A DNA stretch of 12,239 nt from Spirochaetia bacterium (GTDB lineage Bacteria > Spirochaetota > Spirochaetia > Treponematales > Treponemataceae), in the NCBI GenBank assembly GCA_900769985.1, contig CAAGIS010000086.1, forward strand, positions 1-12,239, written 5' to 3'. A model generated the notes under the pieces. That model did not search any database and was not told where the DNA came from. It was given only the letters and a program-made list of their open reading frames with translations. Shown here piece after piece: positions 7,149 through 12,239 of this stretch. A program made the position numbers and the translations under genes. The number at the start of each line of letters is the position of its first letter. Within the stretch, counting starts at the first letter, position 1.

Positions 7149-8027
7149 CTAGGAAGATTGAGTTTTTATTGATTCAATCCATTTTTGCATAAGGATTCCG
7201 AATGCTACTCCGACGTTCAATGATGCTTTTATCCCTATCATTGGAATCGTAACGCAGCCGTAAGTTGCTTTTTTTAAGGCTTCGGGACTTGCGCCAAGTT
7301 CTTCTGAACCGATTATACAGATGCCTTCTTTAGGAAAAACAAATTCATCAATTGGAGTTCCGCCTGTTTCAAGGACAAAAACTGGTTTGTCAGAAGGCAG
7401 GTCATCTAGGGATTTTCGTTCCCAGTTTAAAGTTTCTATACAGCCCATGCCGCTTCGTATGGCACGCGGATGATTCGGGTCGCAGCAGAAAGGTGAAAGG
7501 TAGAGTTTTTCTGCGCCAAGTCCTTCTGCAGTTCTGAAAATTGAACCAAGATTAAACGGCGAGCGGATGTCTTCTGCATAGGCGCAAATGCCTTTAAAAA
7601 AATTGCGCGCCTGGATTTGTGATTCAATTGAATTTTGCGAAATTGCATCATGTTTATCGTTCTGCGGATTTTGGATTGAAAGCGGATTTTTGTGCGGGGC
7701 AATGATTAAATCCCATTCAGCAGGAAAAGTTCCGATTATTGCAAGAAGATGATTTCGTGCGCAGTTGCAGGCGCGGTGTTCGTCAAAAGGTTTTTCGTTT
7801 AATAAGGCAGTCAGTTCTGCAAATCCGTCTTTAGAAAGTTTGGGGTCTTGAAGTAAAATCTTTATCAGTTCTTTTACGTATTGTTCGCGCGGCATTGAAT
7901 TAAATGAATATTCAGCGCCTTTTTCTGCAATACCGATAATGTCACGTTCCAGCGCACCAAAGCACAGTGCAAGCTTGCGCCGTTTTTGACCGCCAGAAAG
8001 TTGAAAAAGTTTTTGAGGTTCAATCAT
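7149..8027 (-). CDS. SpoU/TrmH-family RNA 2'-O-methyltransferase
   Basis: SPOUT-fold enzymes of this family methylate a ribose 2'-OH in tRNA or rRNA using S-adenosylmethionine bound in a C-terminal trefoil knot. The 292-residue protein has all three SpoU motifs: motif 1 EDIRSPFNLGSIFRTAEGLG at 152-171 with N159 and R165; motif 2 GICIIGSEELGAS at 235-247; and motif 3 IPMIGIKASLNVGVAFGI at 261-278 with the S-L-N core. The N-terminal 140 residues are not the standard L30e-like RlmB domain and are unrecognised, so the substrate cannot be assigned. The gene starts 14 nt after the dehydrogenase-fold gene but has its own TATAAT overlapping that gene's end. No Shine-Dalgarno is present, and the next in-frame ATG is codon 45. 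Family is firm, specificity unknown. Confidence 0.92.
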   Translation of the reverse strand: MIEPQKLFQLSGGQKRRKLALCFGALERDIIGIAEKGAEYSFNSMPREQYVKELIKILLQDPKLSKDGFAELTALLNEKPFDEHRACNCARNHLLAIIGTFPAEWDLIIAPHKNPLSIQNPQNDKHDAISQNSIESQIQARNFFKGICAYAEDIRSPFNLGSIFRTAEGLGAEKLYLSPFCCDPNHPRAIRSGMGCIETLNWERKSLDDLPSDKPVFVLETGGTPIDEFVFPKEGICIIGSEELGASPEALKKATYGCVTIPMIGIKASLNVGVAFGILMQKWIESIKTQSS

Positions 8028-8033
8028 TCTTTT

Positions 8034-8063
8034 ATTATAGTTTAGAAAGCAAGTTTTAGTAAA
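8034..8063 (-). promoter_or_regulatory. Promoter of the TrmH-like gene, predicted leaderless
   Basis: The minus strand shows a perfect TATAAT at 8039-8034 with TTTACT at 8063-8058 (18-bp spacer). Six bases separate the -10 box from the ATG at 8027, so the predicted RNA start is the A of the start codon. The promoter lies partly in the 3' end of the upstream gene. Confidence 0.5.
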
Positions 8064-9190
8064 TCAAACAAGTCGTCAGAAGTCATGCTCCGTGGCAGCG
8101 TATTGATTAAATCCAGTTCCCCGGCATCTTCTGCACAAAGAGCCAGCTGGTCAATGGTTATGGATAAATCTTTTAAGCGAGCAGGAAGATTGTTCTGCGC
8201 AAGTTTTTGCCGTACGTATTCAGTAAGTCCAGAAACTGCTTCTTCCTGAGTTGCTTCTTCCGGCGCTGCACGTAAAATTTTTGAAAGTTTTGCAATTTTG
8301 TCTGCTTTAAATTTTGCCGCATCTTCAATTATATATGGATATAAAATCGAAGAAACAAGTGAACGCGAAATTCTGCAGCGCGCATTTATTGTTTGAGCCA
8401 AAAGCGTCGCGCATCCCGGAGCACTCATGGAACTTGCAAGAGATGCCATACAGCCGCCCTGTGTCAAGAGAACTTCTGCCGGCGTTGTAATCGTAAGGGT
8501 AGGCGAGCCGTCAAGTGCGTATCCCAAAAGTTCCATGCCTTTTTCGACAATCATATCGCTAAAGAAAGTGCTTTTTTGCGATATGTAACTTTCTGTTGCA
8601 AGGCAGAGAGTTTCTATTGCCATTGAGGCAGTCTGATTTTCTGTAAGGGTAAGCGAAAGGTTCGGGTCAAAGAGAACAAGTTTTACAAGTCCGTCTTTGT
8701 TGCGTAAAAGTCTGTTTTTATTTGAGCGTGAATCAATGACAGGTGTAAAAGGCGAAAAAATAAAAGGATCTCGCATTGTTGAAGGAACGCAAAGCAATGG
8801 AAGAGGTGCAACAGTAGGAGAAGCGCCGTCTACGAATTCATACAAATCGTGAACTTCGTAAAAAATTGAACAGACAGATTTTGCAATGTTGATTGTCTTT
8901 GCACCACCGACTGCAATAACTCCGTGGATATGAGCCTCGCGCGAAAGTGTCAGGGCTTGCGAAATGATTTGAGTAGTTGCACCGTTTGTAATCTCGTCAA
9001 AAATAAAATAGTCTATTTTGTGTTCATCTAATGGCTGAAGAATTTTATCTGAAATTCCAACCTCTTTGAGCATAGGATCAATAATTACCATAAATTTTGA
9101 ACCTAATTCCTGTGCATACTGTCCGATTCGGGTAATTGCGTAAGAACCTAAAACTATGTTTGGAGAAATTTTAAAAATAAAATCTGCCAT
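8042..9190 (-). CDS. Iron-containing alcohol dehydrogenase-fold protein lacking the metal ligands
   Basis: The 382-residue protein matches the group III (iron) alcohol/glycerol dehydrogenase fold in length and order: an N-terminal nucleotide domain with GVIAVGGAKTINIAK at 90-104, VPSTMRDPF at 135-143, LFDPNLSLTLTENQTASM at 173-190, then the helical metal domain. Against the family pattern, the metal ligands Asp and three His are replaced by E193, L197, T262 and R276. The conserved second histidine of the HxxxH motif is Q266. The NAD(P) loop GGGSxxDxAK is changed to GGAKTINIAK. Normal metal-dependent dehydrogenase activity is therefore unlikely. It may bind another ligand, work without metal, or be regulatory. 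The ATG has a GGAG Shine-Dalgarno. It precedes the TrmH-like gene by 14 nt. Fold assignment is confident; function is unknown. Confidence 0.85.
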   Translation of the reverse strand: MADFIFKISPNIVLGSYAITRIGQYAQELGSKFMVIIDPMLKEVGISDKILQPLDEHKIDYFIFDEITNGATTQIISQALTLSREAHIHGVIAVGGAKTINIAKSVCSIFYEVHDLYEFVDGASPTVAPLPLLCVPSTMRDPFIFSPFTPVIDSRSNKNRLLRNKDGLVKLVLFDPNLSLTLTENQTASMAIETLCLATESYISQKSTFFSDMIVEKGMELLGYALDGSPTLTITTPAEVLLTQGGCMASLASSMSAPGCATLLAQTINARCRISRSLVSSILYPYIIEDAAKFKADKIAKLSKILRAAPEEATQEEAVSGLTEYVRQKLAQNNLPARLKDLSITIDQLALCAEDAGELDLINTLPRSMTSDDLFDLLKLAF

Positions 9191-9216
9191 AATAAACTCC
9201 GATTGAAAAGAAACAA

Positions 9217-9245
9217 AAAAAGACGGAAAAAAATTCCGCCTTTTT
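9217..9245 (-). terminator. Hairpin with U tract in the leader of the dehydrogenase-fold gene
   Basis: On the minus strand a 12-bp stem with one mismatch (arms 9245-9234 and 9228-9217, loop of five) contains a GC-rich core (GGCGG/CCGTC) and is followed by a run of T residues. It can end the rsmI-flgM transcript. It also lies only about 25 nt before the ATG at 9190 and downstream of a candidate promoter, so it may also be an attenuator or a 5' stabilising hairpin. Confidence 0.7.
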
Positions 9246-9253
9246 ATTGATTT

Positions 9254-9283
9254 GTTATCTCAACTAAAAATCAGTTAAGTCAA
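9254..9283 (-). promoter_or_regulatory. Candidate promoter of the dehydrogenase-fold gene
   Basis: TTGACT (9283-9278) is a strong -35 match. An 18-bp spacer leads to GATAAC (9259-9254), a moderate -10. The spacer contains an imperfect inverted repeat TTAACT/AGTTGA that could be an operator. Transcription would begin near 9247, just before the hairpin. Confidence 0.4.
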
Positions 9284-9339
9284 GGCGTAATCTGTTTCAG
9301 ATGTCCTGACTAAACGTATTGCATCTTAAAACTCTTGAA

Positions 9340-9627
9340 TTAGATACCGTAACTTGACATTATTCTTTCTGCAGTAGAGTTAATAACTTCTGCACTAAGA
9401 TATGATGAGTCTTTGATTTTTTCTTTAATTTGAGCAATAAGTTCAGTTCTGACATCAGGAGTTTCTGCAGCAACTTCATTCAGATAGTATGCTTCTGCCA
9501 TTTCTTTGGCTTCTTTAGATACGCTGATGGAATCTGGTGAAGATTTTACGTTTGCAGAACTTTGAGTACGTTTTGTATTCTGAACGTTGTTAAGAGGTGA
9601 AATGCCTCCAAGTTTGTCTATCATCAT
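9340..9627 (-). CDS. flgM: Anti-sigma-28 factor FlgM
   Basis: FlgM binds the flagellar sigma factor FliA (sigma-28) and holds back late flagellar genes until the hook-basal body is finished, when FlgM is exported. The 95-residue protein has the right size and plan: a low-complexity N-terminus rich in Ser/Asn/Lys starting MMIDKLGGISPLNN, then the FliA-binding helical region DSISVSKEAKEMAEAYY at 32-48, TPDVRTELIAQIKEKIKD at 56-73 and YLSAEVINSTAERIM at 75-89. Two consecutive ATGs occur; the first has an AGG Shine-Dalgarno at good spacing. The gene begins 18 nt after the rsmI stop, so the two are probably co-transcribed, which is unusual because FlgM is often beside flagellar genes. It implies a motile host. 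Confidence 0.9.
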   Translation of the reverse strand: MMIDKLGGISPLNNVQNTKRTQSSANVKSSPDSISVSKEAKEMAEAYYLNEVAAETPDVRTELIAQIKEKIKDSSYLSAEVINSTAERIMSSYGI

Positions 9628-9645
9628 ATAATCCTACCTTATACC

Positions 9646-10353
9646 TTAATTATCGGTATTTTCCGCTGAAAGTTTAACATTATTAATGCCAGAAACGAAT
9701 ACTGCAAATTCTCCTTTTATGGACTGTCTTGCAGCAAAATCATCCCGCAATTCTGCAGAAGTTCCTTCTATGATTTCTTCATGCAGTTTTGTAAGCTCCC
9801 GACCGACTACTACCCGCCGGTTACTATCAATATCGGCAAGATCTGTCAGCAACTTTACTATTCTGAAAGGACTTTCGTATAAAATAAATGCATAACCTGT
9901 TTCCAAAAGTTCTCGCAAACGTTTTCTGCGCTTACCGGGACTTGGAGAAGTAAACCCTTCAAAAACTAATGTCTTTCCACCAGGTCCTGCTACACTTACT
10001 AGCGTTGCAAAAGCACTCGGTCCGGGAACTGGAACAACTGAAAATCCTGCCTTTCTTACTTTATAAGCTAGAATAGAACCGGGATCACTTATTCCTGGCA
10101 TGCCGGCATCGCTTGCATAAGCAACGGACTGTCCTTTTTGCAGCAGTTGAATGATTTTGTCAGATACAAACTCCTCGTTTTGAGATCTGCACGAAATCAA
10201 TGGCTTTTTAATCTCAAAATGTGTCAAAAGTTCTAATGTATGACGCGTATCTTCGCAGGCAATAACATCTACTTTTCTAAAAGTTTCTAAAGCCCTGTAG
10301 GTTATATCACCCAAATTTCCGATTGGCGTTCCAACAATATACAATTCCGACAC
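9646..10353 (-). CDS. rsmI: 16S rRNA (cytidine-1402 2'-O)-methyltransferase RsmI
   Basis: RsmI methylates the ribose of C1402 in the 16S rRNA decoding centre, using S-adenosylmethionine and a tetrapyrrole-methylase fold. The 235-residue protein carries the full motif set: GTPIGNLGDITYRAL from residue 8, CEDTR at 33-37, SDAGMPGISDPG at 81-92, VPGPSA at 109-114, FEGF at 131-134, YESP at 159-162, GRELTKLHEE at 184-193 and KGEF at 213-216. It ends soon after, so the C-terminal helical domain of longer RsmI proteins is absent, as in many short homologues. The start is GTG (10353-10351), the first ordinary start after the upstream in-frame stop. It has no Shine-Dalgarno and sits exactly at the predicted transcription start. 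flgM follows 18 nt downstream. Confidence 0.95.
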   Translation of the reverse strand: MSELYIVGTPIGNLGDITYRALETFRKVDVIACEDTRHTLELLTHFEIKKPLISCRSQNEEFVSDKIIQLLQKGQSVAYASDAGMPGISDPGSILAYKVRKAGFSVVPVPGPSAFATLVSVAGPGGKTLVFEGFTSPSPGKRRKRLRELLETGYAFILYESPFRIVKLLTDLADIDSNRRVVVGRELTKLHEEIIEGTSAELRDDFAARQSIKGEFAVFVSGINNVKLSAENTDN

Positions 10354-10359
10354 AATATA

Positions 10360-10388
10360 ATTATATATCGAAAGCGGGTTCGGTGCAA
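10360..10388 (-). promoter_or_regulatory. Promoter of rsmI-flgM, predicted leaderless
   Basis: TTGCAC (10388-10383), a 17-bp spacer and a perfect TATAAT (10365-10360) lie on the minus strand. Six bases follow before the GTG at 10353, making the start codon itself the predicted +1. The -35 box lies inside the adjoining palindromic intergenic block. Confidence 0.6.
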
Positions 10389-10528
10389 TAGAGCGCTCGT
10401 AAATTTCTTTTGCTTACAAACATGGGTTTAACTCGCGCTACGAGAATTGCATAGGGCAATTCTCTATGGGCGGTTAGGGATGGTGGTGTAAATTTCTTTG
10501 GTTTATAACTGGATGAATATTTGTTTAA
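10361..10528. repeat. Palindromic intergenic block with a start-less open frame, candidate dispersed repeat
   Basis: This stretch contains a perfect 9-bp inverted repeat GAGAATTGC/GCAATTCTC (10442-10450 and 10456-10464, 5-nt loop), an 8-bp palindrome GAGCGCTC (10391-10398), and a 12-bp direct repeat GTAAATTTCTTT at 10399-10410 and 10488-10499. The minus strand is open for 55 codons, with segments HRELPYAILVARVKPMF and VSKRNLRALYCTEPAF ending at the TAA at 10363-10361, but has no Shine-Dalgarno start. It resembles recurring spurious frames I associate with intergenic repeats of Treponema; this recollection is unverified. No other copy is present in the window. Confidence 0.45.
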
Positions 10529-10560
10529 TTATAGTAAAGTGGAATTGTGATAGGAATGAC

Positions 10561-11728
10561 TTATTTTAAGATATCATTTAGTAGTTTGCTGAAGTTTTTA
10601 TTCCACAGCTCCTGTGTATATTTTTCTTCAAAAATCTTACGTGAATTTTTTCCATAGGTTGTACGAAGCCTTTTGTTATCAAGAAGTTTTGTGATGGAAT
10701 ATACAAATTCCTCACACCTGTCATAAGTACACAAGAAACCGTTATGACCATCGATTACCTGTTCCGGAAGTCCTCCGATATTGCTTACTACACAAGGAAG
10801 GCTGTACTTAAGTGCATCGATTACAGAGAGACTGCAGTTTTCGGTTGTGCTTGGCTGAACATAAATATCACAGGTTTCATAAAGAGTTTTAGTGTCAGTC
10901 TGATAACCGATAAATTTTATGTTTGGATAAGATTTGCTTTCTTCTTTTAATCTGTCATAAAAGGAACCGCTTCCAGCCCAGATAAAATCAGGAACTTCTT
11001 TTTTTTTCTTTTTTGAATTTGTCAGTAATTGATTTTGCAACTGAAAGCCAAAGGTCTGGATTTTTGAATGTCTCAAGAAGTCCAAGGGTAAGGACAGTTA
11101 CGGTATCTTGATTTGATTTACTTACTTTCTCTGTTGCATAACCACAATGGTTTGGAAATATAGTGTAGAGTTTTGATGTTTTTTCTAAAGGCATAAATTG
11201 CTGGAATATGGTTTTTCCGATTTCTGAAACTGCACAGATTCGGCTTTTGGGATTGCATTTGTTTTTAAATTTATCATACACTTTTTTTCTGTATGATTTG
11301 TTTAATGGAGAAGAGAGCATGAGTGTATGAGAAATAAATAGAGCCGGTGTGTCTTTTGTTAAAGCATACAGAAATTTTGTTGCACTAGATATTGAGTAGA
11401 TGACTGCATCTGGTTTGTGTTTTAATATTCTGTTTACAGTAAGTTTTTCAAATTGAAATTCATACCAGTCAAGAAGGCCTAATTTTCTGAAGACCTTTGA
11501 GATAATAGTGAACTGGTAAAGTCGTGGAAGAAGAACTGCTTCAAATACAGGTGATTTTGAAAGAAGTGTTTTTAGTTCTTCATCGTACTGATTTTGATAA
11601 AAGAATACGAGGATTTTACTGACGCCTAATTTTGAAGCATTGTCAGTAAAGTATGTGAGAAGCTGTTTGAAATATGTGCGGATTCCGCTGGCTTTGCCGT
11701 AGTCTCCGATTAGGGCTAGGGTGTGCAT
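10561..11728 (-). pseudogene. Family-4 glycosyltransferase split by a frameshift at an A9 tract
   Basis: GT4 enzymes of the GT-B fold transfer sugars from nucleotide donors, here probably to a surface glycan. From the ATG at 11728 one frame covers the acceptor half: GDYGKASGIRTYF at residues 8-20, ICAVSEIGKTIF at 164-175 and TVLTLGLLETFKNPDLWL at 211-228. It stops at 10988 just after an A-rich stretch. The donor half continues in the next frame: VPDFIWAGSGSFYDRL, NIKFIGYQTD, then CDIYVQPSTTENCSLSVIDA, the E-x7-E region with the second acid as Asp, and SNIGGLPEQV. Removing one A from the nine at 10999-11007 restores a 388-residue protein ending at 10561. The start has an AAAGGA Shine-Dalgarno. 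The tract may be phase-variable, a slippage site, a mutation or a sequencing error. Confidence 0.85.
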
Positions 11729-11750
11729 ATTTTTTTCCTTTAACAGGTTT

Positions 11751-11779
11751 ATTATATAAGAAACTATAATATATGTTAA
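11751..11779 (-). promoter_or_regulatory. Strong promoter of the glycosyltransferase gene
   Basis: TTAACA (11779-11774), a 17-bp spacer and a perfect TATAAT (11756-11751) lie on the minus strand, the closest consensus match in the window. The start would be near 11744, giving a short leader with the AAGGA Shine-Dalgarno before the ATG at 11728. The gene is therefore set up for transcription even though its frame is broken. Confidence 0.7.
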
Positions 11780-11868
11780 CAGTTATATATTTGGTATTAA
11801 TATTGAAAAAACATATATGCATGTGATTGTTAGTGCAGGGCGATTTTGACCATTGACTCAATAGTAAA

Positions 11869-12165
11869 TCAGTGGCTAATAAAAGTGGTCTTTAAAAATC
11901 TTATAAATCCTGTAATATTCCATCTGCCATTTATATATTTATTTGCCATATTCTTAAGGTTTTCAAAATATGGCAAGACTGCATCTTGGGAAAAATATTT
12001 AGGAAGAAGCAGGTATGATTTATTTACATCTTCGTGAATTGTAAGAGTATTGATAAACCATTCCACTGCATCTCTCACTAGCCTTTTTTCGAATTGTGGT
12101 ATTAAATCAAGATATTTTGATTGATAGTGTAAAATAAAGTTCGCAATTTGGGTGATTGAAAAAAG
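11869..12165 (-). pseudogene. 5'-truncated coding fragment of unknown function
   Basis: The minus strand is open for 98 codons to the stop at 11869-11871. It contains FILHYQSKYLDLIPQFEKRL, RDAVEWFINTL and YFSQDAVLPYFENLKNMANK. The composition is protein-like and resembles the helical C-terminal tail of cell-surface glycosyltransferases, but the family is not recognised. There is no ATG; a GTG at 12078 has only a poorly spaced AAGG before it. A TGA (12168-12166) blocks the frame on its upstream side, close to where a plus-strand gene begins. The best reading is a gene remnant whose 5' part was lost, perhaps by insertion of the element starting on the right. A short GTG-initiated gene of 69 residues is less likely. 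Confidence 0.4.
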
Positions 12166-12217
12166 TCATTGAAACCACCAGAATGTTTTTTGTCACAAAA
12201 ACAAAAGGAAGGTAACA

Positions 12218-12239
12218 ATGACTCAAGAACAGATTATTA
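12218..12239 (+). CDS. Start of a plus-strand gene cut by the window edge
   Basis: AAGGAAGGT (12205-12213) is a strong Shine-Dalgarno placed just before an ATG at 12218-12220, and the frame reads MTQEQII to the right edge. Only seven codons are visible, so the product cannot be named. Its position beside a truncated minus-strand fragment makes a mobile-element gene possible, but that is a guess. Confidence 0.4.

Noticed and set aside
9290..9302. Small palindrome ATCTG-TTT-CAGAT downstream of flgM
   Set aside because: Only 5-bp arms with no U tract; too weak to call a terminator or operator on its own.
10426..10478. Possible integron attC-like site (GTTTAAC ... GTTAGGG around a bulged hairpin)
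   Set aside because: The right-hand box does not fit GTTRRRY, and no integrase or cassette array is visible. The hairpin is better explained as part of a palindromic repeat.
10988..11085. Separate short gene starting at 11085 for the donor half of the glycosyltransferase
   Set aside because: The first 25-30 residues from that ATG are an out-of-frame reading of the upstream half. Homology begins only after the A9 tract and there is no Shine-Dalgarno, so a single split gene explains it better.

Overview
The window is AT-rich chromosomal DNA and most likely comes from a spirochaete of the Treponema group. This is an inference. It rests on the FlgM sequence type, the codon usage, a divergent ThyX of the anaerobe type, and intergenic blocks that look like dispersed repeats. 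No rRNA, tRNA, CRISPR array or complete insertion sequence was seen.

Layout. Positions 1-289 (minus) hold the start of a type I restriction-modification methyltransferase gene (hsdM) with a one-base frameshift. Positions 290-875 carry no convincing gene, only open-frame fragments, a strong plus-strand terminator and the htpG promoter. htpG (876-2852, plus) ends at a 14-bp bidirectional terminator shared with a convergent minus-strand cluster: a membrane protein of unknown function (5517-4462), a Nif3-family metal protein (4475-3711) and thyX (3661-2954). A short divergent regulatory region with a perfect 9-bp tandem repeat (5560-5577) separates this cluster from a plus-strand signalling gene (5646-7145) that fuses a degenerate histidine-kinase-type ATPase domain to an HDOD domain. 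That gene converges, with 3 bp to spare, on a minus-strand pair: an iron-alcohol-dehydrogenase-fold protein (9190-8042) and a SpoU/TrmH RNA methyltransferase (8027-7149). Next on the minus strand come rsmI (10353-9646) and flgM (9627-9340), a palindromic intergenic block (10361-10528), and a family-4 glycosyltransferase (11728-10561) split by a frameshift at an A9 tract. The right edge holds a 5'-truncated minus-strand fragment facing a new plus-strand start codon.

How the genes fit together. Most are housekeeping or maintenance functions: protein folding, dTMP synthesis, rRNA and tRNA methylation. Two touch motility and signalling: the anti-sigma-28 factor FlgM and the HATPase-HDOD protein. 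Three observations deserve most attention. First, three minus-strand genes (the membrane protein, the TrmH-like enzyme and rsmI) lack a Shine-Dalgarno sequence and have a -10 hexamer ending exactly 6 nt before the start codon, which predicts leaderless mRNAs. Second, the alcohol-dehydrogenase-fold protein has lost all four expected metal ligands and key nucleotide-binding residues. Third, the glycosyltransferase is interrupted at a homopolymer whose length would switch it on or off.
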